This document shows, piece by piece, positions 9,323-18,754 of a stretch of DNA of 64,000 nucleotides; position 1 is the first letter of the stretch; every line of letters begins with the position of its first letter. This DNA comes from Pseudomonas sp. FP2196 (lineage in GTDB: Bacteria; Pseudomonadota; Gammaproteobacteria; Pseudomonadales; Pseudomonadaceae), in the NCBI RefSeq assembly GCF_030687715.1, contig NZ_CP117445.1, forward strand, positions 6,100,501-6,164,500, written 5' to 3'. A program made the position numbers and the translations under genes. The notes below the pieces were generated by a model. That model was not told the DNA's origin. It was given only the letters and a program-made list of their open reading frames with translations, and searched no databases.

Positions 9323-10012
9323 ATGGTTGGCAGGAGCATTCTGATCGTCGACGACGAAGCGCCCATTCGCGAAATGATCGCCGTTGCGTTGGAAATGGCC
9401 GGCTATGACTGCCTCGAGGCGGAGAACTCGCAGCAGGCGCACGCCATCATCGTCGACCGCAAACCGGACCTGATCCTGCTCGACTGGATGCTGCCCGGCA
9501 CCTCCGGTATCGAGCTGGCCCGCCGCCTCAAGCGTGACGAGCTGACCGGTGATATCCCGATCATCATGCTCACCGCCAAAGGTGAAGAGGACAACAAGAT
9601 CCAGGGTCTGGAAGTCGGCGCCGACGACTACATCACCAAACCGTTTTCACCGCGTGAGCTGGTTGCACGCCTCAAAGCCGTGCTGCGCCGCGCCGGCCCG
9701 ACCGATGGCGAAGCGCCGATTGAAGTCGGCGGTCTGCTGCTCGATCCGATCAGCCACCGCGTGACCATCGACGGCAAGCCTGCCGAGATGGGCCCGACCG
9801 AATACCGTCTGCTGCAATTCTTCATGACCCACCAGGAACGCGCCTACACCCGCGGCCAGTTGCTGGATCAGGTCTGGGGTGGCAACGTCTACGTTGAAGA
9901 GCGCACCGTCGACGTTCACATCCGACGCCTGCGCAAGGCTCTCGGCGACGCCTACGAAAATCTGGTACAAACCGTGCGCGGCACTGGCTACCGGTTTTCC
10001 ACCAAGGCCTGA
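9323..10012 (+). CDS. phoB: Phosphate regulon response regulator PhoB
   Basis: OmpR-type DNA-binding response regulator activated by phosphorylation from PhoR when phosphate is scarce. The receiver domain shows the acidic pair in [13 protein letters not shown], the phospho-acceptor Asp in [10 protein letters not shown] near residue 53 and the conserved Lys in [10 protein letters not shown] near 105. The winged helix fills residues 135-229 ([24 protein letters not shown]). The 229-residue length is canonical. It is 38 bp upstream of phoR and follows a Pho box. Confidence 0.98.
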   Translation: MVGRSILIVDDEAPIREMIAVALEMAGYDCLEAENSQQAHAIIVDRKPDLILLDWMLPGTSGIELARRLKRDELTGDIPIIMLTAKGEEDNKIQGLEVGADDYITKPFSPRELVARLKAVLRRAGPTDGEAPIEVGGLLLDPISHRVTIDGKPAEMGPTEYRLLQFFMTHQERAYTRGQLLDQVWGGNVYVEERTVDVHIRRLRKALGDAYENLVQTVRGTGYRFSTKA

Positions 10013-10050
10013 CCCGACCGCCAGACTCGCTGACAAGGATCGTATTTCCC

Positions 10051-11373
<1,323 letters not shown>

Positions 11374-11496
11374 TACCGGCCAGCACGCGCCACTAGGCAA
11401 TCGCCCAGTCAGCCGCTACATTGGCGGACTTGCGTCTGCCTTTCAGGCGCGATTTCTTCTCTCTTACGAATCACACGGAACCCGCAAAACTCCATC

Positions 11497-12837
11497 ATGG
11501 ACCCTTCCCCTGGCTTGTCCCTCGCTACAATTTTCGCCGATTTCGGCATGATCCTTTTTGCTCTGATCCTGGTTTTGCTCAACGGCTTTTTCGTTGCGGC
11601 GGAATTCGCCATGGTCAAACTGCGCTCGACCCGGGTCGAGGCCATCGCTGAACAGAACGGCTGGCGCGGACACATCCTGCGCACCGTCCACAGTCAGCTC
11701 GATGCGTACCTCTCGGCGTGCCAGCTCGGCATCACCCTCGCCTCTCTTGGCCTGGGCTGGGTCGGTGAGCCGGCGTTCGCACACATTCTCGAGCCATTGC
11801 TGGAAAGCGTTGGCGTGCAGTCGCCCGAAGTGATCAAAGGCGTGTCGTTCTTCGCCGCGTTCTTCGTGATTTCGTACCTGCACATCGTCGTTGGTGAGCT
11901 GGCGCCCAAATCCTGGGCGATCCGTAAACCCGAGTTGCTGTCGCTGTGGACGGCGGTGCCGCTGTACCTGTTCTATTGGGCGATGTACCCGGCGATCTAC
12001 CTGCTCAACGCCAGCGCCAACGCCATTTTGCGTATCGCCGGCCAAGGTGAACCCGGCCCGCACCACGAACACCATTACAGCCGCGAAGAACTGAAACTGA
12101 TCCTGCACTCCAGCCGTGGTCAGGACCCGAGCGACCAAGGCATGCGTGTACTGGCCTCGGCGGTGGAAATGGGTGAGCTGGAAGTGGTCGACTGGGCCAA
12201 CTCCCGGGAAGACCTGATCACCCTCGAATTCAACGCACCACTGAAAGAAATCCTGGCGATGTTCCGTCGCCACAAGTTCAGCCGTTATCCGGTGTACGAC
12301 AGCGAGCGCCAAGAGTTCGTCGGCCTGCTGCACATCAAGGATCTGCTGCTGGAGCTGGCGGCGCTCGACCACATTCCCGAGTCGTTCAACCTGGCTGAAC
12401 TGACCCGTCCTTTGGAGCGCGTGTCGCGGCACATGCCGTTGTCGCAGTTGCTGGAGCAGTTCCGCAAGGGCGGCTCGCACTTCGCCGTGGTCGAGGAGGC
12501 TGACGGCAACATCATCGGCTACCTGACCATGGAAGACGTGCTGGAAGTGCTGGTCGGCGACATTCAGGACGAACACCGCAAGGCTGAACGCGGGATCCTC
12601 GCCTATCAGCCGGGCAAGCTGCTGGTGCGTGGCGATACGCCGTTGTTCAAGGTTGAACGCCTGCTGGGCATCGATCTGGACCACATCGAAGCCGAAACCC
12701 TCGCCGGGCTGGTCTACGAAACCCTGAAACGGGTGCCGGAAGAGGAAGAAGTGCTGGAAGTCGAAGGCTTGCGGATCATCATCAAGAAGATGAAAGGGCC
12801 GAAGATTGTGCTGGCCAAGGTGTTGATGCTGGATTGA
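11497..12837 (+). CDS. CNNM/CorC-type membrane protein with CBS pair
   Basis: An inner-membrane protein of the UPF0053 family (often labelled hemolysin-like), thought to act in Mg or Co ion export or leak. The DUF21 transmembrane domain covers residues 1-190 (GMILFALILVLLNGFFVAAEF; AYLSACQLGITLASLGLGW). A CBS pair follows at about 210-340 (FSRYPVYDSERQEFVGLLHIKD), and a CorC_HlyC domain ends the 446-residue protein. It lies downstream of phoR in the same direction. The substrate is unknown. Confidence 0.85.
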   Translation: MDPSPGLSLATIFADFGMILFALILVLLNGFFVAAEFAMVKLRSTRVEAIAEQNGWRGHILRTVHSQLDAYLSACQLGITLASLGLGWVGEPAFAHILEPLLESVGVQSPEVIKGVSFFAAFFVISYLHIVVGELAPKSWAIRKPELLSLWTAVPLYLFYWAMYPAIYLLNASANAILRIAGQGEPGPHHEHHYSREELKLILHSSRGQDPSDQGMRVLASAVEMGELEVVDWANSREDLITLEFNAPLKEILAMFRRHKFSRYPVYDSERQEFVGLLHIKDLLLELAALDHIPESFNLAELTRPLERVSRHMPLSQLLEQFRKGGSHFAVVEEADGNIIGYLTMEDVLEVLVGDIQDEHRKAERGILAYQPGKLLVRGDTPLFKVERLLGIDLDHIEAETLAGLVYETLKRVPEEEEVLEVEGLRIIIKKMKGPKIVLAKVLMLD

Positions 12838-12855
12838 TGGGAGTTTGGGAGGCTC

Positions 12856-12986
12856 TTGTGGCGAGGGGATTTATCCCCGTTGGACGGCGCAGCCGTCCCA
12901 AAACCATTGAATGCAGTCAGTTAGTACAGAGTTGCAATATTTGGGGCCGCTTCGCGGCCCAACGGGGATAAATCCACTCGCCACAA
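12856..12986. repeat. Long inverted repeat, GGGGATTTATCCCC family
   Basis: Arms of 26 bp at 12856-12881 and 12961-12986 are reverse complements with one mismatch. Each contains GGGGATTTATCCCC or its partner. Two smaller hairpins lie inside (GGACGGC/GCCGTCC and GGGCCGC/GCGGCCC). It sits between convergent genes and may also stop transcription. Confidence 0.85.
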
Positions 12987-13009
12987 AAACCCTCAACACC
13001 CTATCGCGC

Positions 13010-13906
13010 CTACTGTTTGCCCAACGCAAAGTTGGGCAACGCTCCCAGCGGCTGGTTGAACTGATACGGAATCGACACCAGCCCCAGACCGGTATTGCGC
13101 TGCACCACAAAGTGCAGGTGCGGGCCGCTGCTGTTGCCGGTGTTGCCCGACAGCGCCAACGGGCTGCCCACCACCACCCGCTGCCCTTCACGAACGCTCA
13201 CCGACCCTTGCTTGAGATGCAGGTACACACCCATCGTCCCGTCATCGTGCAGCACTCGCACGAAATTGCCGGAAGGGTCAGTGCCGCGTCCACTTTGCGA
13301 ATTCTCGGTTTTCACCACCACCCCTGCACGCGCGGCAATGATCGGCGTGCCGACCGGCATGGCGATGTCCATCGCATATTTGTTCTTCGGCCCGTAATGG
13401 CTGTATTGGCCCTCAGCGCCCTGACTCAAGCGGAACGGCCCGCCCCGCCATGGCAGTGGGTAGCGATAGCCCTGAGCCGTTCCGGCAGGATCACCCAGGG
13501 CGTAATGAAACTGCGGTGTATACACCAGCGGTTTGCCGCCGGTAATCGCCTTCAGCAACGCCAATCGCGTATTGCTGCGCGCCGGCAGTACCCGGCGGAT
13601 CGTTTGAGCGGGCGCGCCACGGACATTGCTCATCCCGGTAAACGCCAGCGCCACCTCAACCGGCGCATACAGATCGTTGCGCACGAACACCACATCGACG
13701 CCCTTCTGCTTCTTGATGTCGAGATAGACCTGACGCTCCAGACGTTCGACCATGCGGTCCTGAAAGACGAACACCTGCGAGCCTTTGCTCGGACGGTCGC
13801 TGTACGAGACCACGCCGTTGGCATCGGTGGATTTGTAAATGGTCATGGCCACAGCCGAGGTGGAGGCCATGAAAAGACCACAGAAAAACAGCAGGCGCGC
13901 GAGCAT
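13010..13906 (-). CDS. M23 family metallopeptidase with N-terminal DUF4124-like region
   Basis: A probable periplasmic zinc endopeptidase or amidase activator acting on peptidoglycan. The ATG at 13906 starts a signal peptide (LLFFCGLFMASTSAVA); the frame also extends to a TTG at 13912. Residues 23-60 resemble DUF4124 (IYKSTDANGVVSYSDRP). The LytM domain is near the C terminus with Zn-ligand candidates in YAMDIAMPVGTPI and GPHLHFVVQ. About 298 residues. It is convergent with the CBS protein gene and followed upstream by a response regulator gene on the same strand. Confidence 0.88.
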   Translation of the reverse strand: MLARLLFFCGLFMASTSAVAMTIYKSTDANGVVSYSDRPSKGSQVFVFQDRMVERLERQVYLDIKKQKGVDVVFVRNDLYAPVEVALAFTGMSNVRGAPAQTIRRVLPARSNTRLALLKAITGGKPLVYTPQFHYALGDPAGTAQGYRYPLPWRGGPFRLSQGAEGQYSHYGPKNKYAMDIAMPVGTPIIAARAGVVVKTENSQSGRGTDPSGNFVRVLHDDGTMGVYLHLKQGSVSVREGQRVVVGSPLALSGNTGNSSGPHLHFVVQRNTGLGLVSIPYQFNQPLGALPNFALGKQ

Positions 13907-14005
13907 GGGCAAGAGTCTGTCGAAGTAAGGCCTGGGAATGAGCCTAGCAGCTGAGACAGACCAGGCTAGTCGACAGATGTTTCAAATTGGGCAGCGCGCA
14001 AAGCA

Positions 14006-14080
14006 AAAGATCGCAGCCCGCGGCAGCTCCTGCATTGGAATGCGATTCCTGTAGGAGCTGCCGCAGGCTGCGATCTTTTA
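14006..14080. repeat. REP pair, family with GATCGCAGCC core
   Basis: Inverted arms AAAAGATCGCAGCC...GCAGCTCCTG and TGTAGGAGCTGC...GGCTGCGATCTTTT, separated by about 14 bp. It lies 12 bp downstream of the response regulator gene. Confidence 0.88.
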
Positions 14081-14092
14081 TCAACGCCCCGC

Positions 14093-15049
14093 TTACGCGC
14101 CGGGAACGAAGTGCTTCTGCGCCGTGCCGCGAGCGATCAGGCGGGAGATGTAGTCGAGCTTCTGTGCGTCCTGGTCGACGAAACGGAAGGTCAGTTGCAG
14201 CCAGTCGCTGTCGGCTTTCTGCTCAAAAGCGACGATGGCGTGCAGGTAGCCGTTGAGGCGGGCGATTTCGGCGTTGTCGCCCTGCTCCAGGTCGAGCACG
14301 GCGCTGTCGAGGATCTGCGGCAGGGTGTCGGTGCGTTTTACCACCAACAGCGCTTCCTTGATGCTCAGAGCCTTGATCACGCACTGCTGATTACCACTTG
14401 GCAGGCGCAACTGGCCTTGACCACGACCACCTGCAGGCGCTGCCGAGGCGGCTGGCGCTTTGACCGGCGGGCTGTTTAGCAAACCACGGGACGGCGCAGC
14501 GGCTGGTGTCGGCGCGACAACGGCAGGCTTGGCGAACGGGTTGACCGCCGCGGCTGCCGGAGCGCCGCCGACCACGGCAGGCTTGCCGCCGGTCAATGCG
14601 CTCAGGGAGTCGTTGCCGAATGCCGAGTTCATCTTGGTGGGTGCGCTGTTCATCAAGGTGTCGAGCTTGCCGACCTTGTTCAGCGCCTGTTTGACCTTGG
14701 TCAGCAGTTGCTCGTTGGTGAACGGCTTGCTGACGTAGCCGGAAACGCCGGCCTGAATCGCCTGGACGACGTTTTCCTTGTCGCCACGGCTGGTGACCAT
14801 GACGAATGGCATGGTCTTGAGATTGTCTTGCTCGCGGCACCAGGTCAGCAGTTCAAGACCGGACATTTCCGGCATTTCCCAGTCGCACAGGACCAAGTCA
14901 AACGCTTCCTTGGCCAGCATGGCCTGGGCCTTTTTACCGTTGACGGCGTCCTCGGTTCGGATCCCCGGGAAGTAGTTACGCAGGCACTTTTTCACCAGGT
15001 CACGAATGAACGAAGCATCGTCCACGACCAACACACTGATCTTGCTCAT
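14093..15049 (-). CDS. Orphan response regulator with receiver domain and PilZ-like C terminus
   Basis: The receiver domain (residues 1-120) is complete: acidic pair in VLVVDDASFIRD, acceptor Asp in LVLCDWEMPEMSG near 56, Lys in VSKPFTNEQL near 107. A long Ala/Pro-rich linker (about 145-210) leads to a C-terminal domain of roughly 105 residues beginning GQGQLRLPSGNQQCVIKALS. That domain has a PilZ-like layout but lacks a clear RxxxR motif, so c-di-GMP binding is doubtful. There is no DNA-binding domain and no adjacent kinase. It sits between phoBR and phoU, a position it also has in P. aeruginosa (remembered context). Confidence 0.82.
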   Translation of the reverse strand: MSKISVLVVDDASFIRDLVKKCLRNYFPGIRTEDAVNGKKAQAMLAKEAFDLVLCDWEMPEMSGLELLTWCREQDNLKTMPFVMVTSRGDKENVVQAIQAGVSGYVSKPFTNEQLLTKVKQALNKVGKLDTLMNSAPTKMNSAFGNDSLSALTGGKPAVVGGAPAAAAVNPFAKPAVVAPTPAAAPSRGLLNSPPVKAPAASAAPAGGRGQGQLRLPSGNQQCVIKALSIKEALLVVKRTDTLPQILDSAVLDLEQGDNAEIARLNGYLHAIVAFEQKADSDWLQLTFRFVDQDAQKLDYISRLIARGTAQKHFVPGA

Positions 15050-15172
15050 CCAACACCCCTATAAAAATCCCGGCAAGCATACCGCTTTGCTGATGGCACA
15101 TTGCCAACAATCTTCAGTCACGCCGGGACTTTTCGTTCGCGGGTGCTGCTTTTTAATTCGAAAGTCCCTAAC

Positions 15173-15204
15173 AAAAACGCCCGGCCAAAGGGCCGGGCGC
15201 TTTT
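15173..15204 (-). terminator. Intrinsic terminator after phoU
   Basis: The stem CGCCCGGCC/GGCCGGGCG with loop AAAG is flanked by an A run on the left and TTTT on the right, so it ends transcripts of the pstCAB-phoU operon and could work both ways. Confidence 0.88.
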
Positions 15205-15215
15205 CTCAGGCAATC

Positions 15216-15977
15216 TTACTTATCGTCAGCATCGCCCGGAACATTAGCGGTTTCGCCGCTTGTGCCTTCAACTTCTTCCTTCATGCGCTTGAGGCCCATG
15301 TGGCGAACGTCAGTGCCGCGCACCAGATAGATCACCAGTTCCGAGATATTGCGCGCGTGGTCGCCGATGCGCTCCAGCGAACGCAGCACCCAGATAATGC
15401 TCAAGACCCGCGAGATAGAGCGCGGGTCTTCCATCATGTAGGTGGCCAGCTCACGCAGGGCAGTCTTGTATTCGCGGTCGATGATCTTGTCGTACTGCGC
15501 CACCGACAACGCCAGATCGGCGTCGAAGCGGGCAAACGCGTCCAGCGCATCGCGAACCATGTTGCGCACCTGATCGCCGATGTGGCGAACCTCGACGTAA
15601 CCGCGCGGCGCTTCGCCTTCTTCACACAGTTGAATCGCACGGCGGGCGATTTTGGTCGCTTCGTCGCCGATGCGTTCAAGGTCGATCACCGACTTTGAAA
15701 TGCTGATGATCAAACGCAGGTCAGACGCCGCAGGCTGACGACGGGCCAGAATGCGCAGGCATTCTTCGTCGATGTTGCGTTCCATCTGGTTGATCTGGTC
15801 GTCGATCTCGCGCACCTGCTGAGCCAGACCGGAGTCGGCTTCGATCAGAGCGGTCACCGCGTCGTTGACCTGTTTCTCCACCAGCCCGCCCATGGCCAGG
15901 AGGTGGCTGCGCACTTCCTCAAGCTCGGCGTTGAACTGCGCGGAGATGTGATGGGTAAGGCCTTCTTTACTAATCAT
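15216..15977 (-). CDS. phoU: Phosphate transport system regulator PhoU
   Basis: Cytoplasmic regulator that links the Pst transporter to PhoR and keeps the Pho regulon off when phosphate is plentiful. The protein has 253 residues in two three-helix repeats. Metal-site motifs are visible: EADSGLAQQVREIDDQIN, then ERIGDEATKIARRAIQ, and in the second repeat RSLERIGDHARNISELV. It is the last gene of the pstC-pstA-pstB-phoU operon, 72 bp after pstB. Confidence 0.97.
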   Translation of the reverse strand: MISKEGLTHHISAQFNAELEEVRSHLLAMGGLVEKQVNDAVTALIEADSGLAQQVREIDDQINQMERNIDEECLRILARRQPAASDLRLIISISKSVIDLERIGDEATKIARRAIQLCEEGEAPRGYVEVRHIGDQVRNMVRDALDAFARFDADLALSVAQYDKIIDREYKTALRELATYMMEDPRSISRVLSIIWVLRSLERIGDHARNISELVIYLVRGTDVRHMGLKRMKEEVEGTSGETANVPGDADDK

Positions 15978-16049
15978 GTTGGCGTCCTTGGAGCGTCCGG
16001 TAAGGTGCGGTGGGCCGCAGCATCAAATTCTGTGAATAACCCGCAACTG

Positions 16050-16883
16050 TCAGCCGTAGCGACCAGTGATGTAGTCTTCGGTCTGCTTCTTCGCCGGATT
16101 GGTGAACAGGGTATCGGTGTCGCCGAATTCCACCAGTTTGCCCATGTACATGAACGCCGTGTAGTCGGACACCCGCGCCGCCTGTTGCATGTTGTGGGTC
16201 ACGATGACGATGGTGAACTTGGATTTCAGCTCGTAGATCAGCTCTTCAACCTTCAGGGTCGAGATCGGGTCGAGGGCCGAGCACGGTTCGTCGAGCAGCA
16301 GCACTTCCGGCTCAACCGCGATGGTGCGGGCGATCACCAGACGCTGCTGCTGACCACCGGACAGACCGAGTGCGGACTCGTGCAGACGGTCTTTGACTTC
16401 GTCCCACAATGCCGCGCCTTTCAACGCCCACTCAACGGCTTCGTCGAGGATGCGTTTTTTGTTGATGCCTTGAATGCGCAGACCGTAAACCACGTTTTCG
16501 TAGATGGTTTTCGGGAACGGGTTGGGCTTCTGGAACACCATGCCGACGCGACGACGCAGCTCGGCAACGTCTTCGCCTTTGCGATAGATGTTGTTGCCAT
16601 ACAGGTTGATCGCGCCTTCGACGCGGCAGCCGTCAACCAGGTCGTTCATGCGGTTGAAGGTACGCAGCAGTGTGGACTTTCCGCAGCCGGACGGGCCGAT
16701 GAACGCGGTCACGCGCTGTTTCGGGATGTTCAGGCTGACGTCGTACAGCGCTTGTTTATCGCCGTAGAACAGGTTCAGGCCCGGGACTTCAATGGCCACG
16801 GTTTCCTGTTCAAGATTCAGGCTCTGCTTGTCGCGGCCCAGGGCAGACATGTTGATGCCGTGGCTATGTGTTTCGTGCTGCAT
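16050..16883 (-). CDS. pstB: Phosphate ABC transporter ATPase PstB
   Basis: ATPase subunit of the high-affinity phosphate importer. Walker A is GPSGCGKST near residue 65, the signature is LSGGQQQRL near 165, and Walker B is [14 protein letters not shown] near 185, followed by the switch His in [11 protein letters not shown]. There are 277 residues; the first 30 are a less conserved tail that some relatives lack. It lies between pstA and phoU. Confidence 0.98.
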   Translation of the reverse strand: MQHETHSHGINMSALGRDKQSLNLEQETVAIEVPGLNLFYGDKQALYDVSLNIPKQRVTAFIGPSGCGKSTLLRTFNRMNDLVDGCRVEGAINLYGNNIYRKGEDVAELRRRVGMVFQKPNPFPKTIYENVVYGLRIQGINKKRILDEAVEWALKGAALWDEVKDRLHESALGLSGGQQQRLVIARTIAVEPEVLLLDEPCSALDPISTLKVEELIYELKSKFTIVIVTHNMQQAARVSDYTAFMYMGKLVEFGDTDTLFTNPAKKQTEDYITGRYG

Positions 16884-16970
16884 GGGAGGCTCCCTGTGCT
16901 GACAAATTCGGTTCGTTGAACCACTGGCCTTGCCAATGGGTTACTGAAAATCTGTGGCTTGCGCCGATCC

Positions 16971-17060
16971 TTGTGGGAGTTGGCTTGCCAGCGATGGCAT
17001 CACCGCGGTGTTACCGGCTGACCGAGTCGCCTGCATCGCTGGCAAGCCAGCTCCCACAGG
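16971..17060. repeat. REP pair, family with GGCTTGCCAGCGAT core
   Basis: Inverted arms TGTGGGAGTTGGCTTGCCAG and CTGGCAAGCCAGCTCCCACA, about 50 bp apart. It lies inside the pst operon, between pstA and pstB, so it is transcribed and may affect mRNA stability or relative expression. Confidence 0.88.
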
Positions 17061-17067
17061 GTTGGTG

Positions 17068-18738
17068 TTAACTGTCCAAAGCTTTGTATTTTTCGCGCAG
17101 GTGGTTGCGGATATAAACCGCCGACAGGTTCAGTGTCGCGATCACCAGCACCAGCAACAGCGCCGTGGCGTACACCAGCGGGCGGGCCGCTTCGACGTTC
17201 GGGCTCTGGAAGCCGACGTCGTAAATGTGGAAGCCCAAGTGCATGATCTTCTGATCCAGGTGCAGGTACGGATAGTTGCCATCCACCGGCAGCGACGGCG
17301 CCAGTTTCACCACACCCACCAGCATCAGCGGTGCCACTTCACCGGCGGCACGGGCCACGGCGAGGATCATGCCGGTCATCATGGCCGGGCTGGCCATCGG
17401 GATCACAATCTTCCACAAGGTTTCAGCCTTGGTCGCGCCGAGGGCCAACGAGCCTTCGCGCACGGTGCGAGGAATCCGCGCCAGACCTTCTTCGGTCGCG
17501 ACAATCACCACCGGTACCGCCAGCAGCGCCAGGGTCAGGGACGCCCAGAGCAGCCCCGGTGTACCGAAGGTCGGTGCCGGCAGCGCTTCGGGGAAGAACA
17601 AGCGGTCGACCGAACCACCGAGTACGTAAACGAAGAAGCCCAGACCGAACACGCCGTAAACGATCGCCGGAACGCCCGCCAGGTTGTTCACCGCGATACG
17701 GATGATCCGCGTCAGGGTGTTCTGCTTGGCGTATTCACGCAGGTACACCGCCGCCAGTACGCCGAACGGGGTAACGATCATCGCCATGATCAGAGTCATC
17801 ATCACGGTGCCGAAAATCGCCGGGAAGATCCCGCCTTCGGTGTTGGCTTCACGCGGGTCATCCGAGAGGAATTCCCAGATCTTGCTGAAGTAGAAGCCGA
17901 CCTTGGTGAAGGTGCTCATGGCGTTCGGCTGGTAGGCGTGAACCACTTTACCCAGACCGATTTCGATTTCTTTGCCGTTGGCATCGCGAGCGGTCAACGC
18001 ATCACGGTTGAACTGCGCATGCAGATCGGCCAGACGCGCTTCGATGTCCTGATAACGGGCGTTCAGTTCGGCGCGCTCGGATTCCATGTCCGCTTGCGCG
18101 GTGGCGTCGAGCTTGCCTTCCAGTTCCAGTTTGCGACCGTGCAGACGGATGCGCTCAAGGCCTGCGTTGATTGCACCGATGTCAGTCTTTTCCAGCGACT
18201 TCAGTTGTGCAGCCAGACCGTTTACACGGTTGATCCGCGCTTGCAGCTCAGGCCATGCCGCCTCGCCTTCAGCGATGACCTTGCCGTCCTGTTTGACGTT
18301 GACCAGGTAGCCGTAGAAGTTGCCCCACTCGCGACGCTCGATCGCCATCAACTCGGGCGGCGTGGTCTGGTTGGTCAGCCACTCGCCGACGATCCATGTG
18401 AAGTCGTTGCCGTTCAGGTCACGGTTGCCGACCTTGATCAGCTCGCGAGTCATGAATTCCGGGCCTGCATCCGGCACCGGCAAACCGGCGCTCTTCAGAC
18501 GGGCACGCGGCACTTCTTCTTTCTGTACCACTTCGCCGACCACGAGGTGCTGGGCCTGGCCCGGCACGTCGTAGCTGGCGTGGATCAGATCCGCCGGCCA
18601 GAAGTGACCCAGACCACGCACGGCAATCACCGCCAGCAGGCCAATGGTCATGATGACCGCGATGGACACCGCGCCACCGCTGATCCAGACGCCCGGGGCG
18701 CCGCTCTTGAACCATCCTTTCAGGGAGTTCTGTTTCAC
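17068..18738 (-). CDS. pstA: Phosphate ABC transporter permease PstA, long form
   Basis: Inner-membrane permease subunit. The start is GTG at 18738 with an AAAGG site upstream. At 556 residues it is far longer than the roughly 300 residues of E. coli PstA. A first membrane segment (AVSIAVIMTIGLLAVIAVRG) is followed by about 250 residues that are probably periplasmic and partly coiled coil (residues 150-230), before the usual permease core with GIFPAIFGTVMMTLIMAMIV and the EAA loop GSLALGATKAETLWKIVIPM. It is 16 bp after pstC. Confidence 0.95.
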   Translation of the reverse strand: MKQNSLKGWFKSGAPGVWISGGAVSIAVIMTIGLLAVIAVRGLGHFWPADLIHASYDVPGQAQHLVVGEVVQKEEVPRARLKSAGLPVPDAGPEFMTRELIKVGNRDLNGNDFTWIVGEWLTNQTTPPELMAIERREWGNFYGYLVNVKQDGKVIAEGEAAWPELQARINRVNGLAAQLKSLEKTDIGAINAGLERIRLHGRKLELEGKLDATAQADMESERAELNARYQDIEARLADLHAQFNRDALTARDANGKEIEIGLGKVVHAYQPNAMSTFTKVGFYFSKIWEFLSDDPREANTEGGIFPAIFGTVMMTLIMAMIVTPFGVLAAVYLREYAKQNTLTRIIRIAVNNLAGVPAIVYGVFGLGFFVYVLGGSVDRLFFPEALPAPTFGTPGLLWASLTLALLAVPVVIVATEEGLARIPRTVREGSLALGATKAETLWKIVIPMASPAMMTGMILAVARAAGEVAPLMLVGVVKLAPSLPVDGNYPYLHLDQKIMHLGFHIYDVGFQSPNVEAARPLVYATALLLVLVIATLNLSAVYIRNHLREKYKALDS

Positions 18739-18754
18739 AGACTTCTACCTTTGC

